From positions 1 through 7,121 of the forward strand of contig JAEZLB010000301.1 in assembly GCA_023435945.1 (NCBI GenBank): a stretch of 7,121 bases of DNA, written 5' to 3'. The stretch is from Pseudomonadota bacterium (GTDB lineage: Bacteria > Pseudomonadota > Gammaproteobacteria > Burkholderiales > Burkholderiaceae_D). Shown here one piece after another: positions 1 through 6,855 of this stretch (within the stretch, counting starts at the first letter, position 1; each line of letters starts with the position of its first letter). Below the pieces are notes generated by a model. It saw nothing but the letters and a program-made list of their open reading frames with translations. It was not told the DNA's origin and did not search any database. The position numbers were made by a program, and so were the translations under genes.

Positions 1-244
1 GCATACGGAAAGCTCATGTAACCGCTTTGAGCGCGGGCAATTTTATTGTCGCAGTCATTCGGAATGGCAGGCCGGGTGCATTATCCCCTCGTCATTCAGC
101 TCTTAAAAATCAAGGACCTGGAATGCCATTAAGCCTTGGCAGCCTGGGTTGGTTGCGCCCGGTCTTGGGGCTATCCCCGGTGCAATGGTGTCGCAGATTG
201 CGAACAAGGGGGGACTGGAAATGGTAAGGATGACGCGTGGCGGC
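1..244. other. No supported gene; region downstream of the hybrid kinase
   Basis: I see no convincing gene here. On the + strand the first frame reads A-Y-G-K-L-M and stops with TAA at 19-21, so this could be the tail of a gene entering from the left; six codons cannot establish that. A short CCGC/GCGG pairing at 22-36 followed by a T-rich stretch at 41-47 would fit a weak terminator for such a gene. A GGGG-CTAT-CCCC hairpin (167-178) and a TCGCA-GAT-TGCGA inverted repeat (191-203) lie just downstream of the kinase stop. They might help end its transcript, but neither is followed by a U tract on the - strand. A 66-codon + strand ORF (27-227) resembles no family and has no good ribosome binding site. 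Confidence 0.4.
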
Positions 245-3175
245 CTAAGTGGCGTGGCGTAATTCCAGAAGATGGATGGTGTGTTGTACGAGCTCGCAGA
301 ATGCCGCGATCTCCTCGCCTGAAACTGTCTGCTTCTTGAGCAAGGATTCCAGCCTGGCTGCCGCTTCCGATAATGTCACCGCGCCTACATTGGCAGCCAT
401 GCCGGAGATATTGTGAACCACGGAGCGAATGGCTTCCTGATCGCGATGGGGCATCGCATTGCCGATGTTTTCCAGCGCGCTTTCCAGCAGGGGCAGCATC
501 ATGTCCAGCACCTGGTTATACAGCGCTTCGTCGCCGCCCAGCCTTGCCAGCGTGCCTGCTACATCGAAGCCGGAAAGTACGGGTGCTTCATGGTCGTCAC
601 GAGAGGGGGTAGCACCGATCACTGTCGGCGGTGCCGCGTCATCGCAGCGACCCGTGCTGGAATCGGTTGCGGCATGACGTGGCTGGAGCCACCGGCTTAC
701 CATGCGATACAGATGATCCGGATGCAGCGGTTTGGCCAGGTGATCCTGCATGCCCGAATGCAGGCACTGTTCGCGTTCTTCGACCGTAGCGTGTGCCGTC
801 AGCGCGATGATGGGCAGCTTGCTGAACTGCCCGTCGGCACGGATGCGCTGGGCTGCTGCATGGCCGCCCAGTTCGGGCATCTGGATATCCATGAGCAGCA
901 GGTCATAAGTTTGCGGGGGGGCATCAAACAGTTTTTCCAGCGCTTCGCGTCCATTGTTGGCGATATCGACCTGCAGCCCGGTTGCGGCCAGCATTTCACG
1001 CGTGATATGCTGGTTGATTTCGTTGTCTTCCACCAGCAGGACGCGCTGGCCCGCAAAGGAGGGCAGGGGCGTGGGTTGCGGCACTGCCGGATGGCGAACG
1101 GCCGCCTTGCCCGGATGTCCGGTATTAAGCAGGCAATCCAGCAGTTGCGACGGATTGAGCGGCTTGTACAGGACGCTCGACCTGCCTGCATAAGGCGGCG
1201 TGGCCATGCTTCCTTCCTTGCGGGAAGCGGTGACCAGTATGATTCTCGGTTTGCGCGACAGCGGTGAACGTTCGATTTCCTGCATCAGGGACAGGCCGTC
1301 CATGCCGGGCATACGCACATCGGTCAGTACCAGGCCGTAAGGGGCCTGGGCATCGGCACGCAGGATCGCTTCCAGCGCCTCGGTGCCGCTGCTGGCGGTC
1401 TCCGGCGTGAGCCGGAAACTTTTCAGCATATCGGCCAGTATCTTCAATGCGACGGGATTGTCGTCCACCACCAGGATGCGCTGGGAACAAAGTTCGGCCG
1501 GCAGGCGGATCGAGGTGTCTTTATGATCATGGACGCTACCGAAGCTCAGCGTGACGCTGAAAGTGGAGCCCAGGCGGGGCGCGCTGCTGACCATGATGCT
1601 GCCGCCCATCATTTCCACCAGGCGCTTGCTGATGGACAGTCCCAGGCCGGTGCCGCCGTACTTGCGGCTGATCGAACTGTCAGCCTGCGTGAATGATTGA
1701 AACAGCCGCATCTGCTGTTCCTCCGTCATGCCTATGCCGGTATCGCGCACGTCGAATTGCAGCCTGATGCTGTCGGCGTCGGTGCCGGTCACGCGGCAGC
1801 TCAGGTGCACTTCACCCTGCTGGGTAAATTTGACGGCGTTGCTGACCAGGTTGATCAGCACCTGCCCGAGCCGCATGGGGTCGCCTGTCAGGCGGTGCGG
1901 CACATCGGGAGCGATGTCGATCAGGTATTCCAGTTCCTTCTCGTGCGCCATGTGCCCCGTCACATTGCTGACGTGATTAATGACGTCGGACAGCGAGAAT
2001 GCGGTGCGTTCTATCACCATCTTGCCGGCCTCGATCTTGGAGAAGTCCAGGATGTCGTTCATGATGCCCAGCAGCGCCACGGCCGAGCGATGGATCTTCT
2101 CGATATAGTCGCGCTGCTGGGCGGTCAGTTCAGTGCGTAGTGCCAGGTGAGCCATGCCGATCACCGCATTCATCGGTGTTCTGATTTCATGGCTGACATT
2201 GGCCAGGAACTGCGATTTCATGCGGGACGCTTCTTCCGCGACCTGTTTGGCAATCGCCAGTGACTGTTGATGTTCCTGCAAGGAGCGATTGCTGCGTACC
2301 AGCTCCGCCGTGCGCCGTGCGACGTGCTGTTCCAGCACTTGTTCTGAACGTTTCAGATCTTCCACGAGCCTTTGTTGTGCCACCGCTTTTTCGCGGCGCT
2401 CCTGCTGGAAACGGTTTGCCAGCGCCAGTGCCAGCACCAGCAGCATGAATGCGGCGCCGGCCTGCCAGCCATGCGTGATGAGAAGGGGAGGCAGCTTGCT
2501 GCCGAAAGCGCCCGAGGTAACCGGGACTGCGATGAGCAACTGGATGCCGGCACCCAGCGCCATATATCCCGCGTTGGGCCGGCGTTTGAGCAGGGCCTTG
2601 ATCGCTACTGCCAGGACCAGCGCCAGGCCCGATAAAGCGGCTACCACAACCGGCACCGGGAATGCGGCGGGCGAAACAAGGAGCCCGCAAAGCAGCAGGG
2701 CATTCAGCGCGATGAAGGCCTGCATGGTTTTGTCCTGCCGTGGCGATAGATGCATCGTGCCAAGCAGTTGTCTTGCGAATGACAACAAGGCCATGGATGC
2801 CAGCGCAACAGTTGCCAGCGGTGCCATCTCTCGCCAGCGTGCCGCGCCTGGCCACAGGAATTGATCGCCGATACCGCTGTGTACCAGCCCGGCCAGCGCC
2901 GCAGTTGCGACGAGCAGCACGTAATGCAGATACGTTTTTTCCCTCAGTGAGCAGTACAGCAGCAGGTTATACAGGCCCAATGCCGATAGCATGCCGAAGT
3001 ACAGGGACTGCGCCAGGTATGCTGCGGGCGCAGGAAGCGGGGAGTGATCCGGCGTCCATGCGCGGGCGGGATCGTCATGCACCGCCAATCCGCCAGCCTG
3101 GCTGATGCCAAGGCATAACAGCCATAACAGGGTTAGGGCTGGGCAGCGGGCTAGAACATGTCGGAAAAGGTGCAT
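245..3175 (-). CDS. 7TMR-DISM hybrid sensor histidine kinase (HisKA-HATPase-REC-REC-Hpt)
   Basis: Inner-membrane hybrid histidine kinase of 976 residues that should autophosphorylate and run an internal His-Asp-His relay. Seen in order: signal peptide (about 1-28); a short periplasmic stretch (29-50); seven hydrophobic helices (about 53-255) resembling the 7TMR-DISM membrane domain, including the stretch around YLHYVL and QFLWP; a coiled coil (255-320); HisKA with the SHEIRTP box, His329; HATPase with N box (Asn442/Asn446), DTGIG (478-482) and GGTGLGLS (507-514). Receiver 1 (566-685) has Asp571/572, Asp619, Thr649 and Lys671. Receiver 2 (711-830) has Glu716/Asp717, Asp763, Thr793 and Lys815. 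The Hpt domain (about 870-976) has His921. All catalytic residues of the kinase and receiver domains are present. The Hpt motif reads HNISG rather than the usual HxxKG, and the periplasmic DISMED sensor domain normally in front of the 7TM region is missing. ATG is the only usable start after the upstream in-frame stop, although no clear Shine-Dalgarno precedes it. No response regulator is adjacent. The signal sensed and the output are unknown. Confidence 0.95.
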   Translation of the reverse strand: MHLFRHVLARCPALTLLWLLCLGISQAGGLAVHDDPARAWTPDHSPLPAPAAYLAQSLYFGMLSALGLYNLLLYCSLREKTYLHYVLLVATAALAGLVHSGIGDQFLWPGAARWREMAPLATVALASMALLSFARQLLGTMHLSPRQDKTMQAFIALNALLLCGLLVSPAAFPVPVVVAALSGLALVLAVAIKALLKRRPNAGYMALGAGIQLLIAVPVTSGAFGSKLPPLLITHGWQAGAAFMLLVLALALANRFQQERREKAVAQQRLVEDLKRSEQVLEQHVARRTAELVRSNRSLQEHQQSLAIAKQVAEEASRMKSQFLANVSHEIRTPMNAVIGMAHLALRTELTAQQRDYIEKIHRSAVALLGIMNDILDFSKIEAGKMVIERTAFSLSDVINHVSNVTGHMAHEKELEYLIDIAPDVPHRLTGDPMRLGQVLINLVSNAVKFTQQGEVHLSCRVTGTDADSIRLQFDVRDTGIGMTEEQQMRLFQSFTQADSSISRKYGGTGLGLSISKRLVEMMGGSIMVSSAPRLGSTFSVTLSFGSVHDHKDTSIRLPAELCSQRILVVDDNPVALKILADMLKSFRLTPETASSGTEALEAILRADAQAPYGLVLTDVRMPGMDGLSLMQEIERSPLSRKPRIILVTASRKEGSMATPPYAGRSSVLYKPLNPSQLLDCLLNTGHPGKAAVRHPAVPQPTPLPSFAGQRVLLVEDNEINQHITREMLAATGLQVDIANNGREALEKLFDAPPQTYDLLLMDIQMPELGGHAAAQRIRADGQFSKLPIIALTAHATVEEREQCLHSGMQDHLAKPLHPDHLYRMVSRWLQPRHAATDSSTGRCDDAAPPTVIGATPSRDDHEAPVLSGFDVAGTLARLGGDEALYNQVLDMMLPLLESALENIGNAMPHRDQEAIRSVVHNISGMAANVGAVTLSEAAARLESLLKKQTVSGEEIAAFCELVQHTIHLLELRHAT

Positions 3176-3315
3176 GACGGGAAGGCGAGGCGCTGAAGAT
3201 ATTTCGTTGCGGCAATAGGCGCGATGGTAACAGAGCCTTTATTTCTCCTGCATAAATTTTCCCCGGCTGTTCTTTGTCAGTCACAGGCAACTGGTGAAAA
3301 AAATTGCAGTCATGA

Positions 3316-3329
3316 AAACGCGCGCGTTT
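3316..3329. promoter_or_regulatory. Perfect 14-bp palindrome, possible operator
   Basis: AAACGCGCGCGTTT reads identically on both strands. It sits in the divergent intergenic region about 140 bp upstream of the kinase start and 230 bp upstream of the + strand gene. A second, non-concentric pair of arms, CATGAA (3311-3316) and TTCATG (3339-3344), surrounds it. A dyad of this size in a divergent spacer is typical of a dimeric regulator site, but I cannot assign a regulator. On the - strand a T7 run begins 12 nt after the palindrome, too far for a normal intrinsic terminator. Confidence 0.35.
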
Positions 3330-3548
3330 GATACTTTCTTCATGGATCGCGGGATATAGCGCTTATTTTTCTGGTCCAATTTTCTCTTCTTGGGCAAGCG
3401 GCATTGCGAACCGGATGCTGTTTGACTCAACCCAAACGAGCAAAGGACAGTGTTTCTTAATATGACTCCTTGCCCGCAGGCTGCCATCCGGGACGACGGG
3501 ATTGGTGTTCAGGCAAACATAAATGGCGTACTTCGCCCAGACTCATCC

Positions 3549-3554
3549 AGGAAG
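3549..3554 (+). promoter_or_regulatory. Shine-Dalgarno site that decides the start of the 234-aa gene
   Basis: AGGAAG lies 7 nt upstream of the ATG at 3562. An in-frame ATG exists 39 nt earlier (3523), but only CAGGCAAACATAA-type sequence precedes it, with no comparable ribosome binding site. The 3562 start is therefore preferred. Confidence 0.7.
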
Positions 3555-3561
3555 ACACTAC

Positions 3562-4266
3562 ATGCAAAAGCCTTATTCCCAGCTTGAAGACATCAATGAA
3601 AAAATGCGCCGCGAGTTGATGAAGACCCTGGAGCCTTATGGTCTCAGAGCGGTAGCGGAACTGGACGAAATGTCGGAAGGGGAGCGGACCAAATGGCTGT
3701 TCTGGAATCTTCACGAAAACCTCGATGCCATTCGAAAGATGGAGCCGACCCTGGTCGGTCATGTCAATGCCACGCAGCTCACGGTCAGTGACGGGCAATC
3801 CGTGTGGGAAGACAAGATTTGCCTGGAAAAGCGCATTGAACTGAGCTGCAAATGGAGCTTGCAGCTGACCTACTCGGTGTACCACGATGAAAAATCCCTC
3901 GATGTCGGCGAAGGCTGGGTGGATCTGGTGGTCAGCAACAAGCCGCCCAGCCATCCTATCCTGTCGAAAAACCAGAAAGCCTATCTGGATGCCGACAACG
4001 GACTCTATCCCAACCAGCTGTTCATGTATGGCTGGATCACGGAAGACGCGTGGAAGGAAATCCGTCCGCAGGTCTATAACGCCAATCCGACTTGCCGCAC
4101 CGATATCGTCCTGCTCGACAGTTTCCTGTATCCGGTCAAGCCCGGCGTCGATTTCGTGACCGGGCCGTCAGGCTCCATCGGCATCAGCAATTTTGAATTC
4201 CGCATCTTCTCGCATCCGACCGAGCGGCGCATGACGCGGCGCGGCGACCTGCGGCAGCGGACCTGA
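3562..4266 (+). CDS. Hypothetical protein, 234 aa, unrecognised family
   Basis: I do not recognise this protein. It has no signal peptide or membrane helix and is probably cytoplasmic. Residues 5-60 look helical and charged, with several Glu/Lys/Arg and the tryptophan-rich patch KWLFWNL (44-50). The middle (about 65-125) alternates polar and hydrophobic residues as in beta strands, with Cys87 and Cys96. Residues 140-215 contain more aromatic, strand-like segments (for example LFMYGW, 153-158) and Cys178. The end (221-234) is strongly basic, ERRMTRRGDLRQRT, which might contact nucleic acid or simply be a disordered tail. Codon use looks like its neighbours and the frame is intact, so the gene is very probably real. 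It is transcribed away from the kinase and towards the exonuclease fusion, so it appears to be monocistronic. The start at 3562 has a good Shine-Dalgarno; a start at 3523 would add 13 residues. No function can be given. Confidence 0.85.
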   Translation: MQKPYSQLEDINEKMRRELMKTLEPYGLRAVAELDEMSEGERTKWLFWNLHENLDAIRKMEPTLVGHVNATQLTVSDGQSVWEDKICLEKRIELSCKWSLQLTYSVYHDEKSLDVGEGWVDLVVSNKPPSHPILSKNQKAYLDADNGLYPNQLFMYGWITEDAWKEIRPQVYNANPTCRTDIVLLDSFLYPVKPGVDFVTGPSGSIGISNFEFRIFSHPTERRMTRRGDLRQRT

Positions 4267-4284
4267 TACGCGGAAAAGCGCGGC

Positions 4285-4315
4285 CTGCCTGAATTCGATC
4301 GACCGGATCAGGCAG
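4285..4315. terminator. Possible bidirectional hairpin between convergent genes
   Basis: Perfect 8-bp arms, CTGCCTGA (4285-4292) and TCAGGCAG (4308-4315), flank a 15-nt loop in the 41-bp gap between the converging 234-aa gene and the exonuclease fusion. The right arm includes the fusion's stop codon. Position favours a shared terminator. There is no U tract after the stem on the + strand. On the - strand a CTTTTCC stretch follows after about 8 nt, so intrinsic termination would be weak. The 9-mer GCGGCCTGC occurs on both sides (4280-4288 and 4315-4323), probably by chance. Confidence 0.35.
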
Positions 4316-5753
4316 CGGCCTGCGCGGATTCCTGTGACAGGGAAAGCGGCCGGATATCGGCTTTGTCGGCCAGCAGCGCGCGTACCAGGATCTTGTAAGT
4401 GTCGGCATCGAAGGCGGGGCGCTGGGTGGTTTGCTTCAGCAGATCCAGCGCTGCCGCTTCATTCTGCACCGTGCCGATATGGCACCAGTTCTCGATCACA
4501 TGGAAGTCGGTGATGCCATCGGCAGCGGTTTCCACCAGCGCCACCGCGCCTGAAAAAGGCCAGGTCACGATACGCAGGCTGGCCAGCGCTGTTTCCAGTC
4601 GCGCATGATGATCGGCAAAAGCCTCTTCCCCGACGCAGGCACCGTGGCAGCGTTTGAGCTGGTATGCAAAACAGGGTTTGCCACCTTGTGCGCGTTTTTC
4701 CAGGCCCAGCGTCACCAGGCAGAGCTCGTGGGTGTCCGCCAGCATGCGCAACCTGTCTTCGGCCTTGCGACGCGAGCTGAACAGGCCGAACAGGTTTTCC
4801 GCCCGCCCGAAATCCTGCTCGCTGGCATAAGTCAGTACCGGCTGGATCAGGCCATTAGGCATGGAGCGCAACTGCCATCCACATAAATCTTTCTGCCGGC
4901 GCAGCACACGGTTATGGATGGGCTGCATTTCCTTCACCAGCTTCGCCTCCAGCAGCAGCGCGCCCACTTCGCCCGCCGTCTCGCGCCACTCGACACGATG
5001 AATCTGGCTGGCCATACGCATGTCGCTATAGACGCGATGGTCGGAGCTGAAGTGCGACATCACGCGCTGGCGCAGGTGGACGCTTTTGCCCACGTACAGC
5101 GGCAAGTCATTTTCGCCGTAAAAGAAATACACGCCCGGCGTATCCGGGATCTGCTCCAGCACATCGGCATCCAGATGCGTGGGGATGGTGGGGCGTTGCA
5201 GCAGTTGCGCGAGCAGGGTTTCGAATTCTTCCGACACCGGCGCCTGCGTCATCTTGCTCCAGAACTGCCAGATCAGGTCGGCATCGGCCAGTGCGCGGTG
5301 GCGTGTTTCGGTCACCAGGCCGTGGCGTTCGATCAGTGCATCCAGGCTATGGCGTGCATATTCCGGATGCAGCTTGCGCGACAGCTTGACCGTGCACAGC
5401 ACGTCGCAGCGCAGCGTGTAGCCGATCTGCTTGAAGGCGTTGCGCAGGAATCCGTAATCGAAACGCGCATTGTGCGCGATGAATAAAGCGCCCTGCAGCC
5501 GCGCCAGCAAGCCTTCCGCGATCTCGGCGAAGGTCGGCGCATGCTGCACCATCGCATTGTTGATGCCGGTGAGGCTTTGTATGAATGCAGGAATCGGGAC
5601 TTCAGGATTGACCAGGGAAGACCAGCGCGTTACTTGCCCGTCTGCCGTGACTTCCACTAAGCCTACTTCCGTGATGCGATCGTTGATCGGATTGGCGCCC
5701 GTGGTTTCCAGATCGATAAAAACAAGTTTCTGGTAATCGCCGCAATAAGTCAT
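4308..5753 (-). CDS. DnaQ-like DEDDh 3'-5' exonuclease fused to a Cho/UvrC-N GIY-YIG endonuclease
   Basis: A 481-residue two-nuclease protein, presumably for DNA repair in the cytoplasm. Residues 8-165 form a DnaQ-type exonuclease with all DEDDh residues: Asp14 and Glu16 (FIDLETTG), Asp99 (AHNARFD), His152 and Asp157 (HRALAD). Residues 200-290 form a UvrC-type GIY-YIG domain: GVY (207-209), LYVGKS (219-224), Arg228/Arg230 and the metal-binding Glu269 in LLLEAKLVKE. A cysteine set follows: Cys345, Cys361, Cys369, Cys373 (spacing 15, 7, 3), like the cluster after the GIY-YIG domain of UvrC. The GIY-YIG half (about 285 aa) has roughly the length of E. coli Cho (about 295 aa). The protein lacks the C-terminal UvrC RNase H-like nuclease and HhH domains, so it is not UvrC. 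Such fusions are known, for example in actinobacteria. Cho cuts 3' of bulky lesions in the UvrAB pathway; an incision-plus-degradation role here is inference. The start is fixed by the exonuclease motif at residue 14 and an upstream in-frame stop; the ribosome binding site is weak. Confidence 0.93.
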   Translation of the reverse strand: MTYCGDYQKLVFIDLETTGANPINDRITEVGLVEVTADGQVTRWSSLVNPEVPIPAFIQSLTGINNAMVQHAPTFAEIAEGLLARLQGALFIAHNARFDYGFLRNAFKQIGYTLRCDVLCTVKLSRKLHPEYARHSLDALIERHGLVTETRHRALADADLIWQFWSKMTQAPVSEEFETLLAQLLQRPTIPTHLDADVLEQIPDTPGVYFFYGENDLPLYVGKSVHLRQRVMSHFSSDHRVYSDMRMASQIHRVEWRETAGEVGALLLEAKLVKEMQPIHNRVLRRQKDLCGWQLRSMPNGLIQPVLTYASEQDFGRAENLFGLFSSRRKAEDRLRMLADTHELCLVTLGLEKRAQGGKPCFAYQLKRCHGACVGEEAFADHHARLETALASLRIVTWPFSGAVALVETAADGITDFHVIENWCHIGTVQNEAAALDLLKQTTQRPAFDADTYKILVRALLADKADIRPLSLSQESAQAAA

Positions 5754-5895
5754 AAAAATTTTGTCAAAGGCGTCCTAGTGCGCCGAATCTAAGGCAACAA
5801 ACTGCGCCACAAGTTCATGCCTGAAGAAAATATTTCTTCAAAGCTTTATTGATTGTTCATATCCCTTGTGTCATGCGGCACTGATACGGCAGATT
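5754..5895. other. 142-bp spacer between alkB and the exonuclease fusion
   Basis: This AT-rich spacer separates two - strand genes. It holds the inverted repeat at 5822-5840 and a weak promoter candidate, but no gene and no recognisable intrinsic terminator for alkB. It is long enough for the fusion to have its own promoter, so membership of the alkB unit is uncertain. Confidence 0.5.
5822..5840. promoter_or_regulatory. 19-bp inverted repeat upstream of the exonuclease fusion
   Basis: TGAAGAAA and TTTCTTCA form perfect 8-bp arms around a 3-nt ATA spacer, about 70 bp upstream of the fusion gene's start. No U run follows on the - strand, so it does not look like the alkB terminator; a dimeric regulator site is the better reading. 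A possible - strand promoter lies just upstream: ATGACA (+ strand 5869-5874), 18-nt spacer, AATAAA (5845-5850). This would place transcription initiation next to or inside the repeat. Both the promoter and the operator role are inference. Confidence 0.35.
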
Positions 5896-6507
5896 TCAGT
5901 CAAGGATACGGCGAAAAGTCAGGTTGATGCGCGGACCCTTGCTTGTTTTTTCCTTCAGCACCGCATGTTTCCAGCAGCGCTGGGTAGCGCCCGCCATGCG
6001 CAGCAGGCAGCCGTCATGCAATTCGATGGCGTGCGACATGCCCAGCGTCTTGTGGCGCAATTTGAAAGTCCGGCTGGCACCCAGGCTTAGCGAAGCAATA
6101 ACAGGATTCGGGCCGAGTTCGGGTTCATCGTCGCTATGCCAGGCCACGCTGTCCTGCTCGTTGCGGTAGAGATTCAGCAACACCGCGTTGTACGTGTCGC
6201 CAGTGCAAGTTTCTACTTCCTGCCGGATGCGCGCCAGCAGCGGCGTCCACGGCAGCGGCTGCAGCCGCAGGCCCGAGTAACGGTAAGCGCGGTCGGCATC
6301 GCCATACCAGGCCGTCAGGCGCGGCTGGTCTATCCATTTGCCCCACAGCTTCAGCTTTTCGTGCTGCCACGCAGTCTCGTCCAGCAATTGCTGGAAATAG
6401 CGGGAGGCCTGTTGCGGAGAGTAAAATCCTTGCATGAACTGCACGTCCGCATCCGGCAAGGCTATCGCCTGCAGTGCCGCGACGGGTTCGAACAGGCCGG
6501 CCTGCAT
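5896..6507 (-). CDS. alkB: AlkB-family 2-oxoglutarate/Fe(II)-dependent DNA dioxygenase
   Basis: A 203-residue direct-reversal repair enzyme. The family oxidatively removes alkyl groups such as 1-methyladenine and 3-methylcytosine from DNA, using Fe(II), O2 and 2-oxoglutarate. Seen: the NAVLLNLYRNEQDSVAWHSD region with the iron ligands His124 and Asp126, the segment DDEPELGPNPVIASLSLGA (126-144) and the third ligand His181. The closing GPRINLTFR (191-199) carries Arg193 and Arg199, the usual 2-oxoglutarate/substrate arginines. The DDEPELG...GASR form resembles the ALKBH2/3-like branch of bacterial AlkB more than E. coli AlkB. The ORF can be extended to a GTG at 6555, but that would overlap the preceding gene by 37 bp and add an Arg-rich, non-family leader. 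The ATG at 6507 gives an 11-bp gap after the 91-aa gene's TAA and a normal family N terminus. No strong Shine-Dalgarno precedes it, which suggests translational coupling. No ada gene is visible. Confidence 0.95.
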   Translation of the reverse strand: MQAGLFEPVAALQAIALPDADVQFMQGFYSPQQASRYFQQLLDETAWQHEKLKLWGKWIDQPRLTAWYGDADRAYRYSGLRLQPLPWTPLLARIRQEVETCTGDTYNAVLLNLYRNEQDSVAWHSDDEPELGPNPVIASLSLGASRTFKLRHKTLGMSHAIELHDGCLLRMAGATQRCWKHAVLKEKTSKGPRINLTFRRILD

Positions 6508-6518
6508 GAGTCTGAACG

Positions 6519-6794
6519 TTAAGCGGCGAGAGTGCGCTCGGCGTTGTCCAGCCACATGTCCAGCGTGGTCACCAGGTCTTCTTGACTAAAGGAGCAGGAC
6601 TCCTCGGTGAACAGGCTGCCGGCTTCCATGCGGCCCAGGATGTCTTCCATCACTTCCTTGTATTGCGGCGGCAGATCGGCCAGCAAGGCGGTCTGGGCGC
6701 GCCAGGTCTTGCACAGTTCGGCCGTGGAAGTGGTGTTGTCGCGCAGCGCGTCGAGCGACTGCTTCATGGTTTGCAGGGAAGCTTGATGGGACAT
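6519..6794 (-). CDS. Small hypothetical protein (91 aa) immediately upstream of alkB
   Basis: I do not recognise this protein. It is short, acidic and predicted mostly helical, with no signal peptide or membrane segment. Helical segments are about 4-17, 24-40, 43-57 and 70-88. Cys28 and Cys67 and two Trp (31, 81) are the notable residues. Its TAA lies 11 bp before the alkB ATG on the same strand, so the two are probably co-transcribed; any functional link to alkylation repair is inference. The start at 6794 (MSHQASL) is preferred but not certain. There is no good Shine-Dalgarno, and a TATAGT box lies only 9 nt upstream. An in-frame ATG at 6881, with AGGAAG about 13 nt upstream, would give 120 residues with a hydrophobic segment near residues 18-27. 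The open frame continues to 6977 without further support. Confidence 0.7.
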   Translation of the reverse strand: MSHQASLQTMKQSLDALRDNTTSTAELCKTWRAQTALLADLPPQYKEVMEDILGRMEAGSLFTEESCSFSQEDLVTTLDMWLDNAERTLAA

Positions 6795-6803
6795 GATTCT
6801 CGC

Positions 6804-6809
6804 ACTATA
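6804..6809 (-). promoter_or_regulatory. TATAGT, possible -10 box for the 91-aa gene and alkB
   Basis: On the - strand TATAGT (5 of 6 to TATAAT), preceded by five T, lies 9 nt before the ATG at 6794. Initiation about 7 nt downstream would leave almost no leader, so the message would be leaderless or nearly so. No good -35 box lies at 16-18 nt, which weakens the call. Confidence 0.25.
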
Positions 6810-6831
6810 AAAAATTGACAGAAGCAGGCCG

Positions 6832-6855
6832 GCCCGGCGCAATTGCCAGCCGGGC
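6832..6855. repeat. GC-rich inverted repeat in the divergent 91-aa/DUF3617 spacer
   Basis: Arms GCCCGGC (6832-6838) and GCCGGGC (6849-6855) pair perfectly around a 10-nt loop that itself contains the palindrome GCAATTGC (6839-6846). An adjoining GGCCGGCC palindrome spans 6827-6834. It lies between divergent genes, so a terminator role is unlikely in either direction. It could be an operator or a leader hairpin if the 91-aa gene is transcribed from further upstream. Confidence 0.35.

Larger units (their letters stand above)
3176..3561. other. Divergent intergenic region between the kinase and the 234-aa gene
   Basis: This 386-bp stretch must carry the control signals for the kinase (leftward) and the unknown gene (rightward). 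It is AT-rich in places: an A7 run at 3297-3303 and T-rich tracts near 3364-3385. It holds a perfect 14-bp palindrome (3316-3329). I could not find a convincing sigma-70 promoter for either direction. TTGACT at 3422-3427 lacks a partner -10 box at the right distance, and TAATAT at 3458-3463 lacks a -35 box. Short ORFs inside are not supported; one on the - strand (ATG at 3344) encodes a 20-residue lipoprotein-signal-like peptide that stops directly after its FTSC motif. Confidence 0.6.

Noticed and set aside
27..227. 66-codon + strand open frame in the left flank
   Set aside because: No ribosome binding site, no recognisable sequence and a low-information composition; it is not supported as a gene.
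413..1267. 284-codon + strand open frame
   Set aside because: It lies entirely antisense to the receiver and Hpt domains of the hybrid kinase, shows no family resemblance, and is explained by the GC-rich codon structure of the real gene.
3292..3308. Sigma-54-like TGG...TTGCA element on the + strand
   Set aside because: The GG and GC doublets are 11 nt apart instead of the required 10, and it is about 250 bp from the gene it would serve.
3281..3344. 20-residue - strand peptide with a lipoprotein-like signal ending FTSCL
   Set aside because: It stops one residue after the would-be lipobox cysteine, has no Shine-Dalgarno, and no continuing frame in the other registers gives a recognisable lipoprotein.
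3523..3561. Upstream start for the 234-aa gene
   Set aside because: The ATG at 3523 has no ribosome binding site, whereas AGGAAG stands 7 nt before the ATG at 3562.
4914..5486. 190-codon + strand open frame
   Set aside because: It is antisense to the exonuclease/GIY-YIG fusion, whose catalytic motifs are unmistakable; its His/Gln-rich composition is typical of an opposite-strand shadow.
6508..6555. GTG start adding 16 residues to AlkB
   Set aside because: It would overlap the preceding gene by 37 bp and gives an Arg-rich leader outside the family's normal N terminus.
6827..6855. Intrinsic terminator from the GC-rich inverted repeat
   Set aside because: No gene ends nearby in either direction, and the T run on the - strand is about 18 nt beyond the stem.
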